Below are positions 25,357 through 33,339 of a stretch of DNA of 64,000 nucleotides, in pieces. Within the stretch, counting starts at the first letter, position 1, and each line of letters starts with the position of its first letter. The notes beneath the pieces were generated by a model. It was given only the letters and a program-made list of their open reading frames with translations, did no database searches and was not told the origin of the DNA. The DNA is from Microvirga sp. VF16 (lineage in GTDB: Bacteria > Pseudomonadota > Alphaproteobacteria > Rhizobiales > Beijerinckiaceae), in NCBI RefSeq assembly GCF_016864375.1, contig NZ_CP069356.1, positions 1,323,945 to 1,387,944 of the forward strand, written 5' to 3'. The translations under genes were made by a program, and so were the position numbers.

Positions 25357-27009
25357 CTATTTGGCCCGTGACTGCTTGCGCAGCTTCTGCGATGCCTTGC
25401 GAAGCACGCGTGACAGGGCCTCAACGGAATAGGGCTTCTGCAACAGCTCGAACCCGTGACCCCCCTCAGCGAGCACGTGGCTGTACCCGCTCGTCAGCAC
25501 CAGCGGCAGATCGGGATAGAGCCGTTGCACCTGGCGCGCCAACTCCACTCCGTTCATGCCCGGCATCACCACGTCCGAGAACACGATGTCATGGGCGCCT
25601 GGAGATGTCGCCAGCTCGTCGAGCGCCGCTTGTGCATTCTCGACCCACGTCGTGCGGTAGCCCAACTCGGCCAGCGTATGCGTCACGAAGGTGCCGACGT
25701 CGCGGTTGTCCTCGACCACCAGCACGCAGGTGCCGTGCCCATCTTCAGTGGTCTCCACCTCTGGAGCCGCCACTCCGAGAGGGGCTATGACACGGGGCAG
25801 GTACAGCGTGAATGTGGTGCCCTGGCCGATCTCGCTCTCGACAATCACCTGTCCACCTGACTGCTTGACGAACCCGAACACCTGGGACAATCCGAGGCCC
25901 GTGCCCTGGCCAACGCCCTTTGTGGTGAAAAACGGCTCAAAGATCTGATCAATCTGATCGGCAGGGATGCCTGAGCCAGTGTCGGCAATTGAAATCGCCA
26001 CGTAAGGGGCCTTGACCGCCGCGTGTCTCCGGACGGCGGGCATTCTTTCGGCCGGCCACACAGTGATCGTGATCTGGCCCTCACTGTCCATCGCGTCACG
26101 CGCGTTGACCACGATGTTGATCAGCGCTGTGTCGAACTGACTCGGATCGGCACTGATGAAACATGGCTCGTCGGGCAAGTATGTGATGATCTGGATCCGT
26201 GCCCCGGTCAGCGTGCCGACCATGTCGCCGAGCATCCGAACGGCCTGCCCCACATCGAACGTCTCAGGCTTGAGGGCTTGGCGCCGGGCAAAGGCGAGAA
26301 GCTGACTCGTGAGCTTGGCGGCCCGATCCACGGTATCGGAGATCGCGGCGACATAGCGGGCCCGCCGCTCCTCGGACAGGTTCGGTCTCTTGAGGAGATC
26401 GGTCGACGATTTGATGACGGTGAGCAGGTTGTTGAAGTCGTGCGCCACGCCCCCCGTGAGCTGGCCCACGGCCTCCATCTTCTGCGATTGGCGCATCGCC
26501 GCCTCGGCTTTCAAGCGCTCGGCAACCTCGTGCGTCACCCTCTCCTCCAGGGTCTCGTTCAGGCGCTTGAGTTCCTCGACGGCCTGCTCGGCCTTTTGGC
26601 GCGCGAGAAGCAACTCTCGCTCGTACTGTCGCCGGTCGGTGGCATTGAAGAGGGTGATGCGGTTGACGACAGGGTTCCCACCGGTATCCCGCTTCTGGAC
26701 AGCATTGGCGAGAACCGGCAAGGAACGCCCATCAGCGCAGATCAGATCAAAGGCGATCTCATTCACAAAGCCCTGCATCCGCAGGAGCGGCGCGAAATGA
26801 GTGTCGTAGTAGATCCTGCCGCCCATGCTCAGAAGGTCCTGAACGCATTTATGGTCGACAAGGTCCTGCCGCTCCATACCGATCCAGGTGAGGAACGTCT
26901 GGTTGGCTCGTATGATGGTGCCATCTGGCAGGGTCAAGAGATAGCCGCAGGGGGCGCTCTCGTAGAGTTCCTCCGGGGTTTCGATGATCGCCTTAGGGTC
27001 GATGCTCAC
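25357..27009 (-). CDS. PAS hybrid histidine kinase with C-terminal receiver
   Basis: 550 residues without membrane spans. PAS domain at about 12-125 (SAPCGYLLTLPDGTIIRANQ). A coiled coil leads to the H-box MEAVGQLTGGVAHDFNNLLT (His about 205). HATPase motifs: NARDAMD (N-box), ISIADTGSGIP (G1), GTGLGLSQVFGFVKQSGG (G2). Receiver domain from ~430: VLVVEDNRDVG, acceptor Asp in IVFSDVVMPGMNG, and LQKPYS. A cytosolic sensor that can phosphorylate its own receiver. Its ATG overlaps the RsbQ-like stop by four bases (ATGA, 27006-27009), so the hydrolase probably prepares its ligand. Confidence 0.93.
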   Translation of the reverse strand: MSIDPKAIIETPEELYESAPCGYLLTLPDGTIIRANQTFLTWIGMERQDLVDHKCVQDLLSMGGRIYYDTHFAPLLRMQGFVNEIAFDLICADGRSLPVLANAVQKRDTGGNPVVNRITLFNATDRRQYERELLLARQKAEQAVEELKRLNETLEERVTHEVAERLKAEAAMRQSQKMEAVGQLTGGVAHDFNNLLTVIKSSTDLLKRPNLSEERRARYVAAISDTVDRAAKLTSQLLAFARRQALKPETFDVGQAVRMLGDMVGTLTGARIQIITYLPDEPCFISADPSQFDTALINIVVNARDAMDSEGQITITVWPAERMPAVRRHAAVKAPYVAISIADTGSGIPADQIDQIFEPFFTTKGVGQGTGLGLSQVFGFVKQSGGQVIVESEIGQGTTFTLYLPRVIAPLGVAAPEVETTEDGHGTCVLVVEDNRDVGTFVTHTLAELGYRTTWVENAQAALDELATSPGAHDIVFSDVVMPGMNGVELARQVQRLYPDLPLVLTSGYSHVLAEGGHGFELLQKPYSVEALSRVLRKASQKLRKQSRAK

Positions 27010-27932
27010 TCTGCCGCCGACTTGTTGAGAGCTGAACTGCGCAGAAAGGCTTCGATGGCGGCAATCGTCTCCTCAGGTGCACTCAAGTTCGGGCAGTGTC
27101 CGGTCGCCTTCATCAGGACAAACTCACTGCCCGGAAGGTTCTGATGCACGTAGCGCCCGACCGCTTCGGGGGCAATCACGTCCTGCGAGCACTGAAGGAT
27201 GAGTGTCTTCGTCCTGACCTTCGGCAGGTCGGCCCGATTATCCGACAGGAACGTCACGCGGGCGAAATGCTTCGCGATCTCCGGGTTCGTGCGGCAGAAG
27301 CTGTTGGTGAGTTCCTCGGCGAGTTCGGGACGAGCAGGGTTGCCCATGATCGCAGGGGCCATCGTGCTCGACCAGCCGAGATGGTTGCTGTCGAGGGAGT
27401 TGAGCAGGCTTTCGATGTCCTCCTGCTTGAAGCCGCCGACGTAGTCGCCATCGTCGATGTAGCGCGGCGAAGGTCCAATCAGCACCAATCGCTCGAACCG
27501 CTCCGGCTCCCGAATGGCGGCGAGAACCCCGATCATGGCACTGACGGAATGGCCGACGAAGATCACGTTCGTCAGGTTCAGCTCCTGGCAGATCGTCAGC
27601 ACATCGTCGGCGTAGCCGTCGAGCGAGCTGTACTTCCTCTGGTCGAAGGCAGCGGCATCGGAATGACCATGCCCAACATGATCGAACAGGATGATCTTGT
27701 AACGGTCCTCGAAGGCAGGGGTGATGAAGCGCCACATGTTCTGATCGCAACCGAAGCCATGGGCAAAGAGCATGGGCTGCTCACCATGGCCGAGAACCGT
27801 AACATTGTGTCGAGTCAGAACGGCAGACACAGGCACTCCATGCAATTCCAAAGACCGGTCTGTAAGATTGTTTGTCAGGCTACCGGCCTCCAGCTTTGCG
27901 CTTAAGGCGGCCAACCTAGGTGTGCTAATCAT
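27006..27932 (-). CDS. RsbQ-like alpha/beta hydrolase
   Basis: About 308 residues, or 274 if the GTG at 27830 with GGAG upstream is the start, which fits the ~270-residue family length better. Signature MLFAHGFGCDQNMWR is that of RsbQ and plant D14/KAI2 receptors. Catalytic Ser is in FVGHSVSAMIG (S129 from the long start), Asp in LQCSQDVIAPE, His in KATGHCPNLS. Bacillus RsbQ is needed for the PAS protein RsbP in the stress response. Here it is coupled to a PAS histidine kinase, suggesting it supplies or processes the PAS ligand. Confidence 0.9.
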   Translation of the reverse strand: MISTPRLAALSAKLEAGSLTNNLTDRSLELHGVPVSAVLTRHNVTVLGHGEQPMLFAHGFGCDQNMWRFITPAFEDRYKIILFDHVGHGHSDAAAFDQRKYSSLDGYADDVLTICQELNLTNVIFVGHSVSAMIGVLAAIREPERFERLVLIGPSPRYIDDGDYVGGFKQEDIESLLNSLDSNHLGWSSTMAPAIMGNPARPELAEELTNSFCRTNPEIAKHFARVTFLSDNRADLPKVRTKTLILQCSQDVIAPEAVGRYVHQNLPGSEFVLMKATGHCPNLSAPEETIAAIEAFLRSSALNKSAAE

Positions 27933-28281
27933 GTTTCAACATACGGGATAATACGTCAGTCACTCGGCATCAAGCGATACTCTCACGGCCCTTCGAGCCC
28001 GTGTTCAAGACTCAAGATAGCCCACGAAGGTCCAGATCAGGACAACTTCCGAGACGTGACAAGAGCAACATTTGGCGTTCGGCCGTAGCACCCAGGGCCT
28101 CAAAGCTCCGCAGATGGCTCCGAGGAGGGGGATGGCCGGAAAGCAGGTGCCACACGTGTCTGTGAGGCACGCCGAAACGGAACCATCTCCGCAGCGTTGT
28201 CCACCATCGCCGGTATGAGTGATCAGGGCACCGGTGACTGAGAGATGCGTGCGCTCCCGCCTGTAGCAGAGGGAGCATCTG
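27933..28281. other. Divergent intergenic region
   Basis: 349 bases between the RsbQ-like gene and the DUF6894 gene. No supported ORF. Promoters for both directions must lie here; no confident sigma site was picked. Confidence 0.4.
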
Positions 28282-28530
28282 ATGGACCGCTTCTATTTCG
28301 ACATCAACGACGGGGAACGCTTGACCCGCGACGAAGTGGGGAACCTGTGCCAGAGCCGCAAAGCGATGCGCGATGCGGCCATCAAGGTACTGCCGGACAT
28401 TGCCCGGGATGAACTGCCCGATGGCGACCGGCGGGATTTCACCGTGAAGGTCAGAGACGAGGGCGGGCACTACCTGTTCCAGGCGACGCTTTCGCTTGCG
28501 GCGGAGTGGCTCGATCATCAGGATGAGTAA
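28282..28530 (+). CDS. DUF6894 family protein
   Basis: 82 residues with GAGGGAG upstream: MDRFYFDINDGERLTRDEVG, then KAMRDAAIKVLPDIARDELP and DRRDFTVKVRDEGGHYLFQA. Same fold pattern as the copies at 22374, 29028 and 19017. Function unknown. It overlaps the next gene (ATGAGTAA, 28523-28530). Confidence 0.78.
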   Translation: MDRFYFDINDGERLTRDEVGNLCQSRKAMRDAAIKVLPDIARDELPDGDRRDFTVKVRDEGGHYLFQATLSLAAEWLDHQDE

Positions 28531-28711
28531 GACGAAGGCTGATCGCCATGCTCGGTCGGGAAGCCTCGGTAGTCATCGGCGCTCTGTCGATCTCTCGCTT
28601 AAGCTGGCGAGGGAGACGGTCGAGGAGACCAAACGCGTGATCGAGGCATCTCGCAAGCTGCTGGATCGGTCGATCTCTCCGCATCCTCCGAAACGTCGGG
28701 ATCGGGAATGA
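28523..28711 (+). CDS. Small basic hypothetical protein
   Basis: 62 residues beginning MSKTKADRHARSGSLGSHRR, then a helix SVDLSLKLARETVEETKRVI EASRKLLDRS (two runs). The start overlaps the DUF6894 stop, implying coupling. The same helix type (ETVEET+RVIEASRKLLDR) accompanies DUF6894 genes in related bacteria as far as I recall. Function unknown. Confidence 0.6.
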   Translation: MSKTKADRHARSGSLGSHRRSVDLSLKLARETVEETKRVIEASRKLLDRSISPHPPKRRDRE

Positions 28712-28780
28712 AGGGACTGCATCACGGACGTCGTCGACGATCCGCTCATCAGGCGCGCTGAGGTCGTTTGGCTGGAAACC

Positions 28781-28936
28781 GTGCAACTTCGCGAGGCACA
28801 TCAGCGGTTCCGGGCGCAGGTCAAACGGCAGATCACACGGATGAAGGAGATTGACGCGGAGCTCGACCCACTGTTGCCGCACCCACTGTGGGAGCTTGGA
28901 ATAATGAGAGCGATCCTCACGCGGGAGGAAGCGTAA
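28781..28936 (+). CDS. Possible small gene with unclear start
   Basis: The frame directly after the 28711 stop stays open to a TAA at 28934-28936 and reads like protein: DDPLIRRAEVVWLETVQLRE, then RFRAQVKRQITRMKEIDAEL and LPHPLWELGIMRAILTREEA. There is no ATG. The only usable start is GTG 28781, giving 51 residues. A frameshift or an unusual start is possible; coding character looks real. Confidence 0.4.
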   Translation: MQLREAHQRFRAQVKRQITRMKEIDAELDPLLPHPLWELGIMRAILTREEA

Positions 28937-29027
28937 TTCCACCTACGCCGGACGCCTGCCAGAACAAGGCGTGTAGCCCGTCAGCTCGGCCCTGAGGGCG
29001 TCGCTCACCTGGGTCTCGGCGAGGGTC

Positions 29028-29243
29028 TCAGAGCGCTGTGACATGGATGAGCTGATCGCCCTCGCCCGTCACTGCCACGGTCCAGCAGCAGGCCACCTTG
29101 CTTTCATGCAGCAGGCCGCCGTGGAGTTCCGCCGCGACCTTGTCGGCTGCCCCTTGGGCGGTCGTCGGGTCGGGCAGATCCACGCCTTCCTCGTCCCAGA
29201 CAAACCGATCCTTGGAGCGCAGGTGAAAGTCATAGCGGGGCAT
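29028..29243 (-). CDS. DUF6894-type protein
   Basis: 71 residues from ATG 29243 (GGGGAA five bases upstream): MPRYDFHLRSKDRFVWDEEG, then VDLPDPTTAQGAADKVAAEL and CCWTVAVTGEGDQLIHVTAL. The MPRY.FHL...D...D.EG.DLPD opening is the DUF6894 signature, with a shortened C-terminal part. Function unknown. Confidence 0.68.
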   Translation of the reverse strand: MPRYDFHLRSKDRFVWDEEGVDLPDPTTAQGAADKVAAELHGGLLHESKVACCWTVAVTGEGDQLIHVTAL

Positions 29244-29542
29244 CGGCTTCCCCTGGGGTTCATCGAGCGGAGCGACGGGCGGTTGGAGGCTAAAACCGCG
29301 AGAGGTCATCCCTTGTTCGATGAAGAGGCGAGGTTTCGAGCGGAAAGGGAACTGTGCCTCCAGCGCTATGCGATGACCCCAATCACGTGGCCGACATGGA
29401 ACGGGCCCTGTCGCGGGGCGACGGGCCCGTGGTGACCCCCAGGTCACACGTCACTGACGGTGTTCCGGATGATCCGGCCAAACGGCTCAAATTGTAGAGC
29501 CGGGACATAAGCCTCTGCCGCACGAAGAAGGGAGAGGCGATT

Positions 29543-30869
29543 GTGTGCGTCAAGTTCTGCAAAGCAGGGCGGCTCAGCAGGCTGGCTAAGCGGCTTCGCG
29601 AAGAGCGATTTTCTTGTGCTCCTTCAGGTCCTCCATGTTGAGGTAGCGGTGCGCCTCGAGCCAGTTCTCATGCGTCTCCACCGCCAGCGCCCGCACCAGT
29701 CGGCAGCATGACGCCGCATTGGGAAAGATCCGCACCACGTAAGTGCGCCGGCGGATTTCCTCGTTGAGGCGTTCGAGCATGTTGGTGCTCTTGAGATGTT
29801 TGTGGTGCTGGCGCGGCAAGCGGTAGAAGGTCAGCGTCTCCTCAATCGTCTCCTCGGCCCAGGCCACCAGACGCGGGTAGCGCGCCTCCCATTTGGCAAT
29901 CCAGCTCGCCAGATCGCGCCGGGCCTCCTCAACCGAGCGGCGGTCGTACAGCCAGCGCAGCTCCTGCAGGCAGTCATCATCGGCCTTGCGCGGCAGGTGA
30001 TCGAGAGCATTGCGCAAGAAGTGCACATAGCAGCGCTGATAGACGGCCTCTGACAGCACCTCGCGGATCGCCGCCCGCAGTCCGGCATGGTCGTCGGCCA
30101 CCACCAGTTCAACGCCTGAGAGACCGCGCTCACGTAGGCCCAGCAGAAACGTCCGCCACGAGGATTGGCTTTCCCGGTTGGCCATTTCCACGCCCAGGAT
30201 CTGGCGCCGCCCGTCCCAGTCGATGCCCACCGCAATCAGCACCGCTTGCGAGGCGACGATGCCGCCCTCGCGCACCTTCTCATAACGGGCATCCAGGATC
30301 AGGTATGGGAACGCCTCCTCGAGCCGGCGCGCGGCGAACTGGGCCAGGCTGTCGTCGAGGCGCTTGTTGATGGCCGAGATCGCCGAAGCCGAGAAGCTGT
30401 GGCCGCACAGTTCCTCGGTGATCGCCTTGACCTTGCGGGTGGACACACCCTGCACGTACATCTCGGCCAGGGTGGCGACGAGCGCCTGCTCGGAGCGCTG
30501 ATAGCGCTCGAACAGCTCGGTCGAGAAGCGCCCGTCCCGATCCTGCGGCACGCGCAGCTCGAGCTTACCCACGCGGGTAACCAGGGTGCGGCTGTAATAG
30601 CCCGAGCGGTAGCCCAGGCGGGCGGCCGTGCGCTCGCCCTTCTCGGCCTGGAGGGCGTCGGTCATCTCGGCTTCGAGCAGCTCCTGCATGACGGCGCACA
30701 CGATCTCGCGCAGCCCGTCCGGGCTGTGGCTCAGAAGGTCCTTGATGGCGGCAGCGGCAGGTTTATCCTTCGCATTGGTCATGGTGGGGCTCCTCTCGGA
30801 GGGTGACTTGGACATCACCATCCTGCCATGACCGCCCCGTTCAGGCGATTTGCAGAACCTTCACCACAC
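29543..30869 (-). mobile_element. IS256-family insertion sequence
   Basis: The transposase gene is bracketed by imperfect 21-base terminal inverted repeats. The left begins GTGTGCGTCAAGTTCTGCAAA (29543-29563, 16 of 21 matching) and the right, on the reverse strand, begins GTGTGGTGAAGGTTCTGCAA (30869 downward). Length about 1.33 kb, usual for IS256. No convincing 8-9-base target duplication was found. Confidence 0.8.
29586..30782 (-). CDS. IS256-family transposase
   Basis: 398 residues from ATG 30782 (GAGGAG upstream). Family segments: MQELLEAEMTDALQAEKGER, RNGYYSR-like RSGYYSRTLVTRVGKLELRV PQDRDG (two runs), YVQGVSTRKVKAI, LILDARYEKVREGG (first catalytic Asp), LVVADDHAGLRAAIREV (second Asp) and HHKHLKSTNMLERLNEEIRR with the final Glu. 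It appears complete and functional. Confidence 0.93.
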   Translation of the reverse strand: MTNAKDKPAAAAIKDLLSHSPDGLREIVCAVMQELLEAEMTDALQAEKGERTAARLGYRSGYYSRTLVTRVGKLELRVPQDRDGRFSTELFERYQRSEQALVATLAEMYVQGVSTRKVKAITEELCGHSFSASAISAINKRLDDSLAQFAARRLEEAFPYLILDARYEKVREGGIVASQAVLIAVGIDWDGRRQILGVEMANRESQSSWRTFLLGLRERGLSGVELVVADDHAGLRAAIREVLSEAVYQRCYVHFLRNALDHLPRKADDDCLQELRWLYDRRSVEEARRDLASWIAKWEARYPRLVAWAEETIEETLTFYRLPRQHHKHLKSTNMLERLNEEIRRRTYVVRIFPNAASCCRLVRALAVETHENWLEAHRYLNMEDLKEHKKIALREAA

Positions 30870-31320
30870 TACTGGAGAGGGGCCGTCTCAGCCCAGGCGG
30901 AATGTCGATCTCAGCCTCCCTTTCAGCCGAACCGCGGCGGGCGCACGGTCCCAACGGGTATGTGAGCGAGGCTGCTTGAGGAACCCACGGTGAAAGCCAC
31001 CTGCTCCACCTGCCAGCATGCCCCCGGCCTATCGGGGCTGCTCTAACCCATTTGAAACAGAGCCGCAGAAACTGCGAGCCAACCAAGGAAAAGTCCGCAT
31101 CGGGTCAATCTGAGTCATTCAGCGCGACCGTAACAAGGTCCGCCCTCTGGCTGCTTCCTGACGTTGACCGATTCTGGCAGTAAGGTTCGGCCTGCGGGTG
31201 AACCGATGCGATAGCAGAGGAAAAGCTCCCTCAGTTGAGCTTGCTTCCCATACGCTTCCCAATCCGGTTTTCTGGGAAGCAGGACCAAACCCAATCAGCA
31301 GCTAAGTGCTTGATATAGTT
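30870..31320. other. Intergenic region without recognisable gene
   Basis: 451 bases between IS256 and the tRNA-like sequence. Short ORFs lack motifs. Confidence 0.45.
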
Positions 31321-31391
31321 TGGTGAGCGCGCTGGGACTCGAACCCAGGACCCTCTGATTAAAAGTCAGAAGGCCTTCACTGCACTCGCTC
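31321..31391 (-). tRNA. tRNA-Lys(TTT)-like sequence, probably degenerate
   Basis: On the reverse strand the 3' two thirds are a proper tRNA: anticodon stem TCTGA/TCAGA around loop CTTTTAA (anticodon TTT), five-base variable loop, T-arm CTGGG-TTCGAGT-CCCAG, acceptor CGCGCTC, discriminator A and an encoded CCA. The 5' acceptor GAGCGAG pairs at 6 of 7 positions. Only 14 bases lie between it and the anticodon stem instead of about 18-19, so the D-arm is short and does not fold well. It may be a pseudo-tRNA or an attachment-site remnant. Confidence 0.6.
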
Positions 31392-31534
31392 GCGGCAGAC
31401 AGGAGCGCCCCTGCTCCGGCCATGGCAGCCTGGCGTTCCACGCTCACCGGGATTGCAGCGTCCGGTCTTGCGCTCAACCGGCGTGATGGACACGGTTTGC
31501 ACCACTCTGATCGGGAAGCGCACCTCATCAGGCA

Positions 31535-31807
31535 TTAGTCCCCTGATCGAACAGGTTCGCATTCCACTATGCCGTCCTCATCGAAAACGACCTCGGGGAG
31601 CACATAGGGTGGGCCGTTGAACCATCCTTCGAGTTCAGCCTCTTCCCGCGTGAGGTACCGTCTGACTGGGTGCCCGTCGATGATGGTTCTGGTCTCAACC
31701 AGGTCGGTCCTGATCGCCACGATGGTACGAGTGCCGATATCCGTGCAGCGCCAGCGGCCGGCGAGAGTCGTGAACTCGCAGCCAATCTGGAAATCGGCGT
31801 GTCTCAT
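31535..31807 (-). CDS. Conserved hypothetical protein
   Basis: 90 residues: MRHADFQIGCEFTTLAGRWR, then CTDIGTRTIVAIRTDLVETR and VVFDEDGIVEC. Beta-rich with a compact pattern (F.IG.EF...GR.WRCTDIGTRTI.AI). Similar sequences are common in rhizobial and phage accessory regions, from memory. Function unknown. Confidence 0.68.
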   Translation of the reverse strand: MRHADFQIGCEFTTLAGRWRCTDIGTRTIVAIRTDLVETRTIIDGHPVRRYLTREEAELEGWFNGPPYVLPEVVFDEDGIVECEPVRSGD

Positions 31808-32038
31808 AGGCTGTTCCCCGGTCTCAGAACTCGATCTGTCCCTACCCTCATCAGTCTCGCCGTTGTCGAATGCTCTGCCATAATCGATCCAAGGCTATTT
31901 CCAATGGGCAAGTTGCCTCAAGGCCTCCTGACTGGCGCCACGCCGATGGCCGATCACAACTGCTCCTCGCTCCCGACCGCAATCTCATCCGCCGTAGTGA
32001 CCACATAGCCTTAGAGCCTTCGGCGACGCTCACTCTGG
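31808..32038. other. Intergenic region
   Basis: 231 bases upstream of the 90-residue gene and downstream of the 173-residue gene; nothing recognisable. Confidence 0.4.
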
Positions 32039-32560
32039 CTAAGCAGCAAGGGTTGCCTCATCCCAGTGGTAAGGGACGATAAAGGCCGCGGGTGCTGCCG
32101 GGTCGGGGCTGCGCTCGCTGTTGACCAGCCGCAGGGCCGCCTTGACTTCGTCCAGTCGCGAGGGCTCGCTTTCCGGCATGCCCTCGGTGTTGGCAAGGTC
32201 GAGCAGATATTCGTCCCAGGCCCAGCGCTGCAAGATCTCGCGCTTGCAGTCGATCGTCAGCAGTGGATGGCGCACTACATCGTGTGGCGTGTCGAAGACG
32301 GACGCTGGACTGACGAAGGCCCGGTCGAGATCCGGCAGGAAGGGAGCGTCCAAGCGGCTGGCGCGGTCGTGCAGCCGGGACGCCCAGGGCACAATTCCAG
32401 TAGGGTTTGCGCCTGCCGCCCGCGCATTGATTGGCCAATGCGAGAGGCCAATCGGGCGCTCGGGACCGCCCTCCCCTACTTTCTTAGGCCAAGCGTGCTC
32501 TCGGGTCAGGAAGGCCGGTGGTAGTCGGCTGTGTCTCGTTCCAATCGTCTGCTGCTCCAT
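32039..32560 (-). CDS. Conserved hypothetical protein with KREIL..W motif
   Basis: 173 residues from ATG 32560 (GGAGGAG upstream). The first half is Pro/Arg-rich. The second half contains VRHPLLTIDCKREILQRWAW DEYLLDL, which parallels VLMHPGLGVGAKRAILAAWV SDACAVEN in the gene at 32957-33265. This HP.L....KR.IL..W..D pattern probably marks a shared small helical domain. Last gene of a three-gene operon. Function unknown. Confidence 0.65.
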   Translation of the reverse strand: MEQQTIGTRHSRLPPAFLTREHAWPKKVGEGGPERPIGLSHWPINARAAGANPTGIVPWASRLHDRASRLDAPFLPDLDRAFVSPASVFDTPHDVVRHPLLTIDCKREILQRWAWDEYLLDLANTEGMPESEPSRLDEVKAALRLVNSERSPDPAAPAAFIVPYHWDEATLAA

Positions 32561-32603
32561 TGCACTCCTCCAGGTGCAAGTCGATGATGTTGATTTGGAG
32601 ATC

Positions 32604-32942
32604 TCAGGTGACCGGGACCGGCCCAAGCCAGAGGCGCAGCCCAAGGCTCGCGGTGAACAAAAGCGCCGCTTCGTCCCAGGCGGTCAGGTGCGACGTCTGC
32701 GGATGGTCGCCTCGCACGAAAGCGAGGCCGATGGACGCGATCCCGGCCAGGAATAGCAGACCGGCGAACGCAAGGGGCATCAGGTGCGGTGGCGCGAGGG
32801 CAGCAAAGCACAGGCAGAACGCCAGCGCCATGCAGCAGCGCTCGAGCGCCGACCGATTGATCTCCCGCGGGCTGCGGCGGCCCTGGTGCGGGTCGAGCCA
32901 GTCCGGCAGGCGGGGCCAGTCTCGCGGGCTGAATGGGGTCAC
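32604..32942 (-). CDS. Small two-span membrane protein
   Basis: 112 residues from GTG 32942 with GGGGAGG five bases upstream. Polar start with SPRDWPRLPDWLDPHQGRRS, two hydrophobic spans (CCMALAFCLCFAALAPPHL and MPLAFAGLLFLAGIASIGLA), then a polar loop and a C-terminal hydrophobic stretch. Middle gene of the operon. No family recognised. Confidence 0.6.
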   Translation of the reverse strand: MTPFSPRDWPRLPDWLDPHQGRRSPREINRSALERCCMALAFCLCFAALAPPHLMPLAFAGLLFLAGIASIGLAFVRGDHPQTSHLTAWDEAALLFTASLGLRLWLGPVPVT

Positions 32943-32956
32943 GGCACCCTCCCCGT

Positions 32957-33265
32957 CTAGTGGAGCGCGCGGCCATCGAGCGCCTGTAGGGCGTCGAGGA
33001 TGTCGTCCAGCGCCACGAGAGCACCGGTCCCGGGCAGCTTGCGCCAGGTCGGCAGGTTCTCCACGGCACAAGCATCCGAGACCCAGGCCGCGAGGATGGC
33101 CCGCTTCGCGCCGACGCCCAAGCCAGGGTGCATCAGAACCTCCTGCGGATCTCTGAACGGAAGGCTCTCAGCTCCGGGCGTCTCACTTCGCCTGTGGGCT
33201 TGCAGTGGAGAGGGCGATGCTGACGGGTCATGGGTAAGCTGCAGGTCAACGGTCACTGGATCCAT
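32957..33265 (-). CDS. Conserved hypothetical protein with KRAIL..W motif
   Basis: 102 residues from ATG 33265 (GGAAGGA upstream). The N-terminal half is disordered-looking. The C-terminal domain reads FRDPQEVLMHPGLGVGAKRA ILAAWVSDACAVEN, then LVALDDILDALQALDG. It shares its domain with the last gene of the operon. First gene of the operon, 74 bases downstream of the Hsp20 gene end on the same strand. Confidence 0.65.
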   Translation of the reverse strand: MDPVTVDLQLTHDPSASPSPLQAHRRSETPGAESLPFRDPQEVLMHPGLGVGAKRAILAAWVSDACAVENLPTWRKLPGTGALVALDDILDALQALDGRALH

Positions 33266-33339
33266 GGTGTCCTTCCTCCATCGAGCAAAGGGTGGGGCCC
33301 GGGCAGCCAGCCAGCCTCCCGGGCCCAGCTCTCATGCGG

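Noticed and set aside
26023..27144. Forward open frame of 373 residues
   Set aside because: Antisense shadow of the histidine kinase and hydrolase genes, which have full motif sets.
29530..30880. Target-site duplication around IS256 (GGAGAGG-like on both sides)
   Set aside because: The similar bases are not at equal distance from the inverted repeats and are common in this sequence.
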